In this document: one piece after another, positions 22,042-34,564 of the stretch
Position numbering within the stretch: the first letter of the stretch is position 1
How the letters are laid out: each line of letters starts with the position of its first letter
NCBI GenBank assembly: GCA_958510875.1
Contig: OY294067.1
Span: forward strand, 105,196,010 to 105,260,009
Source of the DNA: Endomychus coccineus
Taxonomy: Eukaryota > Arthropoda > Insecta > Coleoptera > Endomychidae
Reading direction: 5' to 3'
DNA length: 64,000 bases
Position numbers and translations under genes: made by a program
The notes under the pieces: generated by a model
Told to the model about the DNA's origin: nothing
What the model saw: the letters and a program-made list of their open reading frames with translations, nothing else
The model's database searches: none

Positions 22042-23022
22042 TCATGCAAATCGTTTCCCAAATTTTCAATTTCGAAAATACCTTCTAGATAATTACAGCT
22101 TTTATATGAGAGCTTTACGGGTCTATCAGTAGTGATATTTTTGGAATTGAAGGGTAAAATTTCAGATGTGTTTTCGGGACTCGGAAGATTCAAAAATGTT
22201 TCAGGGATCTGTGCATTTTCTGGAGATATGTTTGGAACATCATTGGATGGCGAAAATTCAGACCCACGAGAAGATGCTCCAACAATAGAATTTTTTCTCT
22301 CACCATACGTGGTGTTTCGAACATTTGAGACGATAAATTTACCTTGCTCTCATACGTCATACATGTTACTGGGAAATCGTTATTTTTTTCATCCAAACAA
22401 ATAATACTTTCATTCAAACACCCCAGATCTTTTGTTCGAATGACAAGTTGTTTACTTCCGTTTAAGTTCTCTGAAATATTATATTGCCCATTTTTCTTTG
22501 GTGTTGAACAATATTCAATGAAATTGTCGTTGAAAGAATTTTCTTCCATTATCAGTAATGTTTTATTTTTTTCCGAAATCATTGAATTTTTCAGTAATCT
22601 CCAAGAGTAATTGATCCGTTTTCTATTCTTTAGTGAATTTTTCATGCTGAATTCTCTACAAAGTCTAGCATAAACAGAAACATCGCTTCGGTAAGATTTG
22701 CATATTTCTGACGGATTTATATCAATTGTTATCAAAGCGTTTTTTAAATTACGTACATTCAAACGATCATTTCTCGATGTGGGAACCAATGGTTTCATAT
22801 GATTTTCCATGAAATATCGCCTAAAGTTGGCATTTCTGTTGACAATTCGTTCGACTCTACTACAGAAGCCGAATGAAGTCCCTTTCATAGAATTAGCGAT
22901 CTGTTGACACGTATCTTCATCAACTACAAGATCTAACTCATATGAATAAGACGTTTTTTCCTTCAAATACAACGATATGGCTTCGTAAGCTTTTTCAACA
23001 GAGAGTTGTCTTTTTTTCATGA
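22042..23022 (-). CDS. Unrecognised protein, possibly frameshifted
   Basis: Translation from about 23022 (MKKRQLSVEKAYEAISLYLK) gives some 230 residues of normal-looking composition. It has Lys/Arg-rich helices (about residues 30-150), a cluster N-R-N-A-N-F-R-R-Y-F, and Asn/Ser-rich linkers, with no membrane segment or zinc-finger pattern. The open frame runs upstream to 23224, but that part is hydrophobic and intron-like, so I prefer the 23022 start. Near 22330 the coding look shifts to another frame (TTYGERKNSIVGASSRG to ENLGNDLHEW), ending about 22042. The AAG|GTAAAT donor-like string at the switch could instead mark a splice site. I know no family for it. It could be a host gene, a domesticated element gene or an accessory element gene. 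Confidence 0.4.
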
Positions 23023-23440
23023 TTTCCAAATAGTTACTTGGAAAAACAAAAACAAATACTTTATAATACCCAACTTGATTCTCAAAAACAGGTGAAGTAA
23101 AAATACAAATTCGTATTAAATAAAGAAAGGGAACAAAATCCACAAATAACTGAAATATATTTTCGACCCAAAGCGAATAATGTAACTGCAGAAAAGGTAA
23201 ATATGAAACAGCGCTATCCGTCACTTGCTAACTCCATGCACAGTCGGAAGATATCGCGAGTACATACTTACTACTGAGGTGGAAAACGCGATTATACAGC
23301 GAAAGTAAACCGTTCATAACTTTGTTATCATGCATGTGACAACAAAAAACCTATTCAGCAAAGTTGCCTGGAATTTAATGCTGTACAACCTTTGCACGAA
23401 AATTTTTTTTTCTATACTTTCGAATTCATTCAATTTTTTC

Positions 23441-23860
23441 GACCCCTCCGACGTCCCGTCAGTGACCCATCTTTTTTTGTATGCTACTCAATGACAACTT
23501 GATTTTTATGTCTAAAAATAAAAGTGACAGGTCATGTCCTTCTTCGATGTTCGATTTTTTTTTAAATTCATTCAGTTATTTCAACCCCTCTGACGTCCCG
23601 TCACTGACCCATCTTTTTTTCGTATGCTACTCAATGACGACTTGATTTTTCAAAAATAAAATTGACAGGTCATGTCCTTCTTCGATTTCCGATTTTTTCT
23701 TGAATTAATTCAGTTATTTTGACCCCTCTGACGGCCCGTCACTGAACCATCTTTTTTTTGTATGCCACTCGATGACGACTTGAATTTTATGTACAAAAAT
23801 GGAGGTGACAGGTCGTGTCCTTCTTGAATTGACTGGATGTCAGATTGGGGATAATTTCCA
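23441..23860. repeat. Tandem repeat of about 140 bp, three copies
   Basis: GACCCCTCCGACGTCCCGTC at 23441 recurs with small changes at about 23583 and 23721. Each copy is followed by CCATCTTTTTTTGTATGC, TCAATGACGACTTGA and GACAGGTCATGTCCTTCTT blocks. Confidence 0.85.
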
Positions 23861-24903
23861 TAAGATTCTACGATGTTGGCTATTTGTTTTCCATCAGTTT
23901 CAAGTCTACTGAAATAGGTAGCAATAATGGTTCATTTACATTATATTCAACTTGGCTATGTTCCACAGGTAGGTAGGACCTGTAGACTTGAATAAGGTTG
24001 TTTTCCAAATAAATACACCAATTTCCATGTACTTAGATGTGTATTAGTTCAATTAAACGTGAAAACATTACACAACTGACAAGAACTTAACTTTTAGTAG
24101 ACGGCCATTTTAATACACTCAACCATCCTCCTCGAACATTAAACCTTGACATATTAAAAAAATACCCTACTAGATATGCAACACACAATACAACGTGTTA
24201 ACAGAGTTGCCTATCTGTACATAATAAAGTGACTATACTAGAACCATAATAAATGATTGGAGAATTGAATAACAAACACCAATATTGAAAAGATAAATAA
24301 CTGCAATTCTTTCAGAAAAAAAGATGTGCATTTCTATAGTAGGGCTAAAGGAACCAATATTTGACTGCTACACAAGCTTTATTAATTATGCTTCAATAAA
24401 ATTGACATAAACTCATGTTGGGTGTGCTGTATGGGAATATTGTTCAAGTCAAATGCTGGTAAAACCTGCAATCATAAGCATTAGTGAATTTCCAGTTATA
24501 ACAGAGTATTGTTATATACAAATAATTATCAAATATATTTGGATACGTTTAAAAGTGACAAAACAAATTGAATTGAATTCTTATAGGGGATCTAATTCTA
24601 ATTATTCATATTTATATACCTATATAAATGTAAAATAATGAATGCTTTTAACAGTGTAATTCTAAAATGCCATGACATTTGAATCTGGGAATAATACAAA
24701 TTTGTGAAGAAAAAATTTATTTGTTCCATAAAAATATGTATCTTATAAAGTATTTTTTCTTCAGCTCCCTCTCGTGTATGCAACTTGTCTAATCGAAACC
24801 ATTCACTCACGGCTGTTTCAAAATCAGTTTCCTTCAAACATTGTGACAAACATCCTAGACATAAAAAACTATTAAAATTGAAGTTGAGAAATTATCAATT
24901 ATT
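23861..24903. other. Stretch without a supported gene
   Basis: AT-rich. A small minus-strand open frame (24598-24849) has no recognisable motif and an implausible hydrophobic second half. Confidence 0.5.
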
Positions 24904-25390
24904 AGGGGAACGTGGGGAGGGTTGATATCCATTTTTTGAAACACATTTTGTATATGAAAATAATGCATTGAAAATTTAAAAAAAATTTGTTGTAATACAT
25001 TTCAATTAACGTTGCCGAACTTTGTGAAGTCTATGGGAAAACTTAACTTGCGGTTGACTCTTGCAGTACCTCCTACACTGCACGGATGAGGTAATTTCAC
25101 AGCATCATCAGCAGGTACTATTGAAACATCTTCAACGGCTGGGAAAACGAAATGGTAACCAGGTTGTGTACGCCTCATGAAGTTAACAACGTAGTCTCCA
25201 TTCGGTTCAATAACCCGGACGCGTAAATTCTATGTTTACCACGGTGCAGTACAAGCCTGCCCTGTACCGCAGTAAAGAATTTAATAACCATACGCGCGTT
25301 TCTATACTCCTAGGTTTACCACGATACAGAAAGTAGGTGGCACTGCAACATAGTAAGAATTACACGCGCTCATGCAGAATATTAAATTTA

Positions 25391-26063
25391 ACAACATTAC
25401 TCGGGTGTAGTTCACCCAGTCCTAGTTCCGTGCAGTGAATTAATTCAAGTAGCATAAATCAATTACTAATAATTTTTCAAAACGTACGTATATTCTATGA
25501 ATAATTATTGAAGAAGCAATGTAGTTTCAAATAATTTATTTAATTGGGCGCTATGTCTAAGGCTCTAGCGCCCTTTTTGGTTTTTTGGAATGAATTTGGC
25601 TAGCTGGGGGCGCTAGGACTCAATACAAAAACAACAATCTTACTCTTAAAATTTAGTGATAATATTCGTATACGGGTGTTGATGAAATAAATACTCTGCC
25701 AAACTTTTTAATGTCCTAATACTTTTCAGTATCCTATATTTAATCAAAAACATTTTTTTTTTGAAAAACAAAACGCCTTGTATCTGGAAAACGATAGGTT
25801 TCCGGATCCATAATTATAATTTTTTTTTTGTTATTTTACGACGTAGAATACGCTATTAAAGCTTGTCAGAGTATTTCATTAAAACCCTGTATATGTATGT
25901 GGTATACATTGGATTATTAATGTGATTTAGCATTAGGTTTATCATTTTTCACATTTTTCTTGAGCGAGTGCTTACGTTTTTCACATTTTGATGATCTCCC
26001 GGCTTGAATCCCTGAACTACTCCCTGAGCATATTTTCCGTCTTGCAATTGAGGTTGGCTGTAC
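25391..26063. other. MULE 3' non-coding region
   Basis: Contains a short GC-rich hairpin (GGGCGCTA...TAGCGCCC near 25546-25573) and an AT-rich stretch ending ACCCTGTATA near 25884-25893, a string common at the edges of insect dispersed repeats and also present in the Polinton-like inverted repeats. No gene is supported. Confidence 0.4.
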
Positions 26064-28669
26064 TCAAATTTTTTTACCACCCCGCTTAGAGGCAAACGAA
26101 TGTAACGTAGCAATTAGATCGGATGGTGTGGTGACGTTATTTAAAATTTTATTTATTCTAACCAAAGCATTGGACATTTCGCAGCTTCTACAATTTTCGG
26201 CAATATGAATCATTCGATTTAAATTGGTTTTCCACTCATCCAGTTCGCGGCCGTTGTGCAAATTATTGTCATTCTCCATGTTGTTGAAGAATGCGACACC
26301 ATTGGAGTTTTCGTTCTCGGTCCTCAAGATTGGAGAGTTTTGCGTACAAATATTTTCTGTGCAATTTGTCGAAACATCCATTTCATTAAAAATCTACTGG
26401 AATATTCTCACCCAAAGCTATCTTTGCCAAATCTGTTTTATCATCATGTGTTAGTTCAGGATTTGAAGGTACAATTATATTCATTTGTGCTTGAATAGCA
26501 GCTAAGTGTTTACAGAAACGGCCTCCTTGTCCACTAATGCAGTCACAAAATCCAATGTCACTGTACGCAGTGTAATACTTCTCGCCTGTCGTAGTTACTT
26601 TAGATGAATTTTCACAAATTTGTTCAATGGACACATTTTTTGATTTTACCAGTAATTCGTTATTAATAGTCTTGCGTCGTCTATAACTTGCAAATGCTAA
26701 TAAACGTCTTCTATGGTATGATTCAAGCACCTTCGTAATAAAATCGAGTAGCGCGCAGGAATTGAACGCTTTGCACCTTTGCAGAACTAAATCTTTAAAT
26801 ATGCGAATTGATGACTCAACTATATTATTCGTGTGATTTCCACGAGTTAGTAAATTTATACGGTAACATAAAGCCTACTCCAGTTTTCTATTCCACAACA
26901 TCTCTACGTGCTTGATAAGGTGTTCATACAAAATATTGTGTTCATCTTGTACAAACATTATATACTTGCTTTGGGCCTCGCCTTCAGAAGTGGAATAAAC
27001 AATAGCTCGAAACTGCTTCATTATGGATTGCCGATGATATTCAGAAATTTCATTCTTACTATTCCACAGCCATCTCCAAAATGCTTGCAGTAAATGAAAA
27101 ACACACAGCAACAGTCGTGATTCTGGGAAAATATACTTCAGCGCATTTCTTTCTGCTGCGGAGTCATCAGTCATTATTATTTGTGGGTATCCACAACCAT
27201 TAAAGCCATCGTTAAGTCTCGCGCAGCAACTTGAAGGACAAAGTATAATTTGATTCGCTTTGTTCATTATGCAAAATGCAAGCTAAAGGAACTGCACCAA
27301 TTTTTGATGCGCAAAATACAAACGTCACATACATGTTACTTTGATCACACGAGCCACTTGAATCTATAAAAACGGTATCATGGGAAAAACTAAGGGTATG
27401 TGCTCTTAACATAATAGGTGTCAAAATTAGTATTATCAGTGGTTTTTCTTTTACAACTACTTTCACTCCGATTTGTTCATATGATAAAGTTTTTTCTTTA
27501 GAACTTTAAGTATGTCCTCTTCGCTCCTTGTGCCAAAATTACTTTGTCTGAAAATAAAAATGGTTGTTAAAGGTAGACATTTTTCCAATGAAATTAACCT
27601 TCATATTTTTTTTATTTTTACGTAGGTAGAACAAAGTTTTTAACAATACTTGCTGCTATTAATGTCGTATCTACAAGTTCAATTCAATTTTTTTTCTAAA
27701 CTTAAATAACTTTATAACGTGGTGATCTATTTGTTGGAAAGCAAGTTAATATATATTTTAAAATAATTCTGATGAGTACCTACCTCCATTTGTCGTATAA
27801 ATAATTTACTTGTCGTTCTCTAGGATTAACTTGTGCATTCGCAAAGTAAAAATATATATAATTTTTGTCATATACATTTTCAAGCATTACCTCATGGTAA
27901 TTTCGAGCAACAGCAGGAGTCATACCATCTTCAAAGTATTGCAGAAATAACTTTTTCGGCTCTTCAGCCATTCGTAAGTAGCTAAAAGCTTCTGCCACTA
28001 CCACGTTGTGATTCTGCTCAAAATTGATCTGAATATAACAATAAAATAGTGTAAGTGCTAAAAGAACTTCGTAGATCGAAAAGACATACAGTTTTTCGCT
28101 TTGTTTGCATGCTTTTGTATAACGCATTTGAAAAACGTTTTTTTTTAGAGTAGTAGTATTTTTAGAGTTAACCTCTGTTCAGCGACACATCACAAAATTG
28201 GGCAAAAAACAAAATGAATATGGAATAAACATAGATAAGTACTTGCCTCAACTTTTATATTCAATCCACTTTTCAAATGTACATCATTTTTTAGGGTGCC
28301 TTTATTCATTTTCTTGAATAAAATATAAATACTGGCCTTGCGGTCTTTATCTCGATTTCGACTACTTGTCAGCTTTCTGCTTCTGATTTTATCAAAACTA
28401 TGATGCTGACACTTAAAAACTTTACGATGAAGATATTTTTGTGCGTTAGGATAGGTGTATCTAACAATCCAGTTTGTATAAAACTTTACACTGAACTTTT
28501 TAATCCAAGAGTCACACCAGTCAGTGTAATTCATTCCTTGTTCTCTATCGTTATCGTTGTAAATTTTGCTTCGGATTACAGCCGAGAATTTATTGTCGCC
28601 AATAACATTAACATGTTCCACCACATCCTCTCGCTCACAAATTTGTTTTAAATTATCTAAAATAGCCAT
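26064..28669 (-). pseudogene. Mutator-like transposase with SWIM zinc finger
   Basis: An N-terminal exon (28669 to about 28246; MAILDNLKQICEREDVVEHV) has a WRKY/FLYWCH-like cysteine-histidine region (FKCQHHSF). After an intron, an exon (about 28027-27785) carries FEQNHNVVVAEAFSYLRMAE. The core (about 27547-26740) has FIDSSGSCD, VTFVFCASKIGAVPLACILH, QIIMTDDSAAERNALK and LLLCVFHLLQAFWRWLW, the layout of MULE DDE domains. A SWIM finger follows: GFCDCISGQGGRFCKHLAAI (CxC..CxH). The tail ends at 26064. Defects visible: a frame change near 27235, a TAG at 26872 in place of a likely Trp, and a one-base shift at 26385 in a T-run. Confidence 0.8.
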
Positions 28670-31579
28670 TATGTACAGATATTTTCGAGGTAATACAGAC
28701 TACTTATGCGAGTCAAAGTTGACTGAGATATACCACTTTTAGGTTAGGTTTTTATTTACTAAGTATGTTATTTCAACCGGCGAAATCTGCACCGCAGTAA
28801 TGTTTGTAATTCAATATAGTGCTTGAGCGCATTTAATCCTTACTACGTTGCAGTACCACCTACTTTCTGTATCGTGGTAAACTTAGGGGTATAGAATTGA
28901 GCGTATGGTTATTACATTCTTTACTGCGGTACAGGGCAGGCTTGTACTGCACCGTGGTAAATATAGGATTTACGCGTCCCGGACCTGCCCAACGTAATAT
29001 TTATGGGATTTCTTTGTTAAAAATTTCACTCTTACAACCATTCCATTGGCAAAACTTTCTTCAGCTAGGTCTTCTGTAAATTTGGTTTCTATATCGGTTA
29101 ATTCGGAAGAGCCTGTAGATGAAACCGTTGGGAAACATTCCGAATCAGAATCATTATTTGAACACAATTTTTCCTTTTTTTTATTGACGTTTTTTTTACG
29201 GTTGAGAAAACCCTTTTCTTGGCGGTTTTTGCATCTTTTTTTTACATCTTTTCGCACAATCTTCTTTTATTTCTTCCATGTTTGGCGTGTCCGTAAGAAT
29301 TTTTGTTTTGACAGGTTTTCGTTTACCTTTTGTTTTTCGAGGTGAAGCGCTTGGATACGGACGTACTTCCTCTGGAGTCTTCAAAGAAGTGACAGCATTT
29401 CTTGGCGGGGTAGAGTTGGTTGCTTCTTTTATATTTGTCCTATATGAAGTGGAAGGTCCAGCGATATCTTCGTCTCCGTTACCGGGGACATTGTTTACAG
29501 CTTCTGATCTTAATTGCATATTTTGGGTCTGTCAGTCACAGATGCAGAAGCAAAGTCAGCATCGGAAAATATGTTCGGATTGTAAGGATAAATACCCGTA
29601 TGTTCAAATCCCTTCGTAATGTTTAAAGGAGTGAAAGCCCTTTGATGAGCTCGACCTGCAAGTGTTGGTATATTTTTCAAATTTATTGTCTTTCCAGGAT
29701 TATTAACCATAAATGAGTCAGACTCCTGATTGAAATAGGTCTTGAACGGTCCATACACAGACACATCCAGCGGTTGTAGCTTATGGTTGGTGTGTGGTGG
29801 CAAAGTAAGGAGAATTATTCCATTATTCTTGCAAATGTCAAGCCCATTCGGAGACATATGACTTTTATGACATCCAACCACTGGCATGTCCTACAGCTAA
29901 AGATCCTGGGGGCACCTACAGTCATATAATCCTGAACATTTTGCCTAGAAAAGATGAAAAAAGGCGGCACTGAATTGCCCGTAGCATTGACAGCACAACA
30001 AATAGTGACAGTAGTTCCTCGCTCTGCTGAAGTAACTTTCACTACTTGTTTTTGCCCCTTTTTCGCAATTATTTTCCGTCGTTTGTGAGATGTTTGAACA
30101 CCCGTTTCATCACAGTTGTAAATTGCAGAAGGTTCGAAGATGTGGCGGACCATTACTTCACAAAGCAACTTGAAAAACTCTGCCACTGTGTGTTTGTTGA
30201 ATGCGGTGGACCGGCTTAAACTTGTCGCTTCTGGAGTTCTCAATGACAAAGAATTATTACGGGCCATGAAACCTCGCAACCAATCACGCGAGGCAGCTTT
30301 TTTATTCGCCCAAGCTGCAGGTGACACTCCATTTGCTAATGCAAAGGAGTAGGCAAGGTCGCGGGTTTCTTTCGTAGTTAGTCCATAATTCATATTTGCC
30401 GCTGTGAGCAAATATTCTCCGAGTAACTTCTCCTGTTCTTTATTAAAAATTTGTGCAGTGTTGTAATTTGGCTGGTATGATTCGGATTCCCCATTCCTTT
30501 TGAATCTTTCCACATATCTCTTTAAAGTCATCTTATCAATTCCGTATGTTTTTGCAGTTGTTCGTAGCCTAATACCATCGACAACCTCCCTAACTGCTAG
30601 TTTCATCCGTTCAGGTGACACGGGAACTCTTTCAGTCTTTCTTTTCCACTTGAAAGGCATTTTCTGTAAAAAAACTCACCTTTAGGAATTGTTCACGAAC
30701 GAATCAAAACTTGTGAGGGGGCGTGGGAGCGTTGATACATGTATCAACCCTCCCAAATTAAAATGTATCAAGCCTCCCTTGATTACACATTTGGAGAAAC
30801 TGACCGACACCGAACACATAACCTAACATTCCAATACTTTGAATACGTGAATATACAGAAGAATCAGTACTCTTTTCATCACCCAACTCAATTTTCAAAA
30901 CATATCATTACAGTTTTTAAGAAATGTTTTGCCATACCTTGCTTAATTTACAATAAATCTCTTGAAAACAGTAAATTAATTTTCTCTCACATACAAACCA
31001 CCATTCACGGAATATTTTTTGATTTAAAAGATAGCTGACATGCTGTGTTGCACTATCTTGCGCATGGCTGATGTCATACATACTAAGGCGGTAATTTCAA
31101 CTATGTATCAACCCTCCCCACGTTCCCCGACACTTTCGATATCTGAAAATTACTCTCATGTGAAAATATTAAAACATATTTCATATGAAACAATATAGGA
31201 ACAAAATAACGTGATTTCAGTAATATCTTTAGTATTTTTACTTCAGCTCCATTGATTTGTAAAAATTCATTTATAGGCATAGATACAACTCTACATGGAT
31301 AATAGGGAACATGATTACGGTTCATTGAAAGCCTTTGACTGCATTTCCATTATTCAAGAAAAGTAAAACATTTTTCATATATATAATATTGTAATTATTT
31401 TACATTTATAGTGAAAAACATATAATGCAGACAAATTTTTCAAGTTAGTCAGTAGGGCAATTTTTCATAAATTGTGAACAAATTGAAATACTTGAATTAT
31501 TGATTTCAACATTATGATTTTCTTGGCATACCCAGGAAAAAAATGAATCAACAAAACAAAATCTATGAAATTCAACTTC

Positions 31580-32350
31580 AGGTTAAAACGCTATAATCTG
31601 GAATCATTTCTACTTACGCCTCATCAAAGCTACTATTTTCAGATCACATATTCTGAAATTATTACGTTGCCCCAACCAGGAACATTTTGTAGCAACTTTA
31701 TTAGAAAATATCCTCTTCAGGATTCTAAACACTTTATCCTCTAGGTGTCGCCCACCAATAGATTTGACAAACAAGCACTGGAAAAAACAATTGTCCTGTA
31801 TATATACGAATATTCCATACTCTTTTTCATTTTAACGCTGTAGCAGCATTTAATTCTGGAAAAGTTACTCAGTTCTCTATGAAAACCCCTTCCTGAATAC
31901 ATTTCGAACAGCCAAAATATCCGGAATGACACTTTCACCACAAATGAAAGCTTTTGCAGGGGCATCACAAATTATAGCAGTAATTGATAGTGTAATCATT
32001 CTACCTTCAATACCTATTCCTGACTGCAATATGTCAATAAACTCATTGACAAAAGGTTCTAAGAATACATTTGCATTTTCTGGTTTACTCATGCCATGAT
32101 AAATTCCAATTAGAAATGGCTTTGTATAAGGATCTGCTACGATTGCCTCTAAAATTGGCCAATACTTGCTACCTCTAAACTTTTTGAAATCGGTAGGCCA
32201 TCAATATTAATATTAATTTTGATCTCTGAAGGATGTTTCTTGAAGTTTTTTTTTATAGAGTTAAGCAGCCCCAAAGGTAAACCAATATGTGCATACTTTC
32301 CACTATTTATCATAGAAATTAGATGATGGTTTACGGTTGGTTTTCATGAA
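31580..32350 (-). pseudogene. TNP2-like transposase fragment, second copy
   Basis: Reads down from 32345: NSGKYAHIGLPLGLLNSIKK, then NININIDGLPISKS, a frameshift, then FRGSKYWPILEAIVADPYTK, PFLIGIYHGMSKPENANVFL and ITAIICDAPAKAFICG. A further frame change gives CHSGYFGCSKCIQEGVFI and FPELNAATALK before decay near 31580. The start matches the copy at 16-309 (GSYVHFG..., N-I-D-G-L-P-I-S-K-S). The W-P-I-L...F-L-E-P...C-D-A-P-A-K...C..C order matches TNP2-like transposases. At least three frame changes plus internal stops. Confidence 0.6.
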
Positions 32351-32614
32351 TGATCTAGCATCTGCTGTGACCATTTTTCTTTAACAGTAATAACAACCGT
32401 GATCAAAACGATACACTGAGATATTTCATGATATTACTTAAGCACTTAGCACATATTTAATTTAATTAATAACATAATTTAACATTATAATTGTCTATTA
32501 TATATGTACAATTCTACTGCGAAGTCTGATATGTATCAGATACCATACATGAGAGTTTATATTTGGTCTACTTCCTTTAACCCATAGGTACGTCTTATGC
32601 AATGACATGGAGTA

Positions 32615-34564
32615 GGGTAAACGTGGCAGTAATAGACACCCTGGAGAGTTGTTTAGCTTTGGATTAGCTTAAAAGGAACGCAACTTAAAACATTTGCAAA
32701 TGTAATAACATTTAAAGAATGCCTGCTTATTAAACTTTTTGATAATGTATGAAAAATATAACTATTTTATATAATTATTTATTTATTAAATGAATAAATA
32801 ATTATCGCCAATTGTGTCAATAATGGACATATTTGTATAGGTAATGGATACACTTTGAGTGAGTAATGGACACCTCTTAAAAATGAAGCTTTATTCATAA
32901 TTCACCATTTCAGGAACACTGTAGTGTCCTCTGTTATTCTTTACTTTAGGTATCTGAATTTTACAAACTATATCATTTTGAAAATAATAGAGAATATCCC
33001 TATTTGATGGCCACTTCCAAGCACCGATGCCTGCAGAAACCATCGAACTCACTTCTGCTCCCTCACTATCTGCCTTCAAAATGATTTCTAAAATAGAAAA
33101 TAAGTGTTATTTTGATATAAGTGCAGATAAAGTGATATGTATATGTTTACCTGGATAGTATTCTCCTCATATCGTACTATTACATGTTCTCCTCCCTTTA
33201 GATTAAGTTTATCGGTATCACTAATGTCAATGGCATCGTCATTTAAAGGTACACTGCTATCCGTTTCGGAACTTTCGTCTTCAGGAATTATATCTCTTTC
33301 CTTTTCCGGAACTAAATTTGGCTGGCATTTCCGCTTGGGGTTGATTTCTTCTTTTGTTCATTTTCGTATAACGTTCTGTATTTATCACTCGAAACCACAC
33401 AAGGATAAATAGTGATTCTTCGTTTTGGTGTATTTTTTTCTGGCGTCTTTGGAAATGGCAGACATTTCTTAAAAGGTGTTGGAACTAAAACTTCATCAAA
33501 CCACTGATAAATTCGGTATTGGGTTACAGCAGCGCTGGCTTTGCTCAGAGATTCAGCTTGTTTCTCCTTTATTATCGGGTGCCTTCTAAGGAATCCTTCA
33601 AACCATGTTCTTCTCGAAGTCAACGATTTGTTAAGGTAACGAACATTTTTTCCACTTTCCATTAGATATTTTCTCACGGACTGGAATAAGTTTGCTCTAT
33701 GAACCGGGAACCCTTTACTCGCCATTGCAAGAATCCAATCTACTAATATATTTTCTTCTGTCTCAGAAAGCTCAGCGGGAGGTCCCATTTTTATGTAGAA
33801 GAGGCGCACGCCCTGAGAGTTTCCTCACGAGTGTACTACGAGGAACACCAAATTCATTTGCTGCATTCTTCTTGCTCATACCATTTTTCACGGCTTCTAT
33901 GGCCTTGCCCATATCTTCCTCGGAGTATGAAAAGAAGTTTCTCACCTTTCGCTCCGTTTTTGACATGACTGTAAGAAATCAATAAAATTACTTACATATT
34001 ATACGTTCACACACCAGGGACACATCCACACATACCCCCTTTTATGCACACACGAACGCACGAACACTTACTCATTTTTATAAAATTGTAAACGGTAACC
34101 ATTACTGCAAATAGCGTGTTTAGTAATGGCCACCCTCGTGACCATTACTAGTGCATGTTAAAAGATCTCATATCAGTAATGGTCACCCCTTAAAATTTCA
34201 CAAAAAATCGAAATACATGGTTCGTCAAAAAAAAAGTTAATTTTCAACTTACCGTAATATTTAGTGAACGCAAACCCAGTTAGTGTATAAATTCAGCACT
34301 TCAAACAAATCTGAAATTGTTAAACCTCAAACAACTGGAGACACACTTTATTCCGCACTTTTAACGGCAATCATGTTCGAAATGTTCCACAGTTGACAGA
34401 ATACTTACATTGGCGGCTTAAAATTGACAGACGCTATGACATATGAACTACTGCATAGACATTGCAAAATAATGAGTTTCTATTGATTAGTTTTGAAATT
34501 TACCCTTGTGTAAGAGCAAAGATGTCCATTACTGGAGCAGTGTCCATCACTGCAGCGTTCACCC
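32615..34564 (-). mobile_element. Pogo-like element with internal deletion
   Basis: Begins GGGTAAACGTGGCAGTAATA at 32615 and ends, as reverse complement, GGGTGAACGCTGCAGTGATG at 34564. A TA dinucleotide sits directly outside each end (32613-32614 and 34565-34566), the expected pogo/Tc1 target duplication. At 1,950 bp it is shorter than a full pogo-type element; the missing part is the catalytic core. Confidence 0.85.
32891..33966 (-). pseudogene. Pogo-derived DNA-binding protein lacking the DDE core
   Basis: Starts MSKTERKVRNFFSYSEEDMG at 33966 with a psq helix-turn-helix (EFGVPRSTLVRKLSGR). One frame change occurs near 33790. Then follow PPAELSETEENILVDWILAM, RRTWFEGFLRRHPIIKEKQA and YRIYQWFDEV, the CENP-B-type DNA-binding half. 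The read goes straight to a basic linker (TPEKNTPKRRITIY). After a further frame change it reaches KLNLKGGEHVIVRY and the small C-terminal domain (WKWPSNRDILYYFQND, NNRGHYSVPEM), with an intron likely near 33080-33150. No D-E-T, D-G-H or Q-P-x-D catalytic motif exists. The C-terminal domain resembles that of the pogo copy at 16203. Confidence 0.7.

Larger units (their letters stand above)
25221..28975 (-). mobile_element. Mutator-like element (MULE) nested in the pogo-like element
   Basis: Terminal inverted repeats of about 170 bp (25221-25390 and 28806-28975). They share TTTACCACGGTGCAGTACAA, GCCTGCCCTGTACCGCAGTA and TTTACCACGATACAGAAAGT. The host sequence is duplicated at both ends: CCCGGAC at 25214-25220 and 28978-28984, that is 7 exact bases within a 9-base duplication with two mismatches, fitting the 8-11 bp typical of MULEs. 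Length is 3,755 bp. Removing the element plus one copy restores the pogo reading frame through G-Q-V-R-V-I-E-P. Confidence 0.85.
25002..30660 (-). pseudogene. Pogo/Jerky-like transposase, interrupted and missing a catalytic residue
   Basis: Starts MPFKWKRKTERVPVSPERMK at 30660 with a psq-type helix-turn-helix (GIRLRTTAKTYGIDKMTLKR) and a CENP-B-type block (DWLRGFMARNNSLSLRTPEA). The catalytic core begins IYNCDETGVQTSHK (first Asp). After VQDYMTVGAP the frame slips near 29915, and a deletion joins S-G-W-M directly to SHKSHMSPNGLDICKNNG near 29890. The block with the second catalytic Asp is therefore gone. The third, HKLQPLDVSVYGPFKTY, remains. A linker with KTKILTDTP follows, with a frame change near 29235, then HKYYVGQVR at about 28985. 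A Mutator-like element interrupts here. The C-terminus resumes at 25213 (IEPNGDYVVNFMRRTQPGYH) and ends at 25002. Confidence 0.8.
24904..31128 (-). mobile_element. Pogo-like transposon carrying a nested Mutator-like insertion
   Basis: Left end GGGGAACGTGGGGAGGGTTG at 24904 and its exact reverse complement ending at 31128 form the terminal inverted repeat. A related string (GTGGGAGCGTTGATA) occurs near 30723 just outside the gene start. Total length is 6.2 kb, of which about 3.76 kb is a Mutator-like element (25221-28975). Without it the element would be about 2.5 kb, normal for pogo-type elements. Confidence 0.8.

Noticed and set aside
22132..22404. Plus-strand open frame opposite the unknown gene
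   Set aside because: Antisense shadow; the minus-strand frames have the better coding composition.
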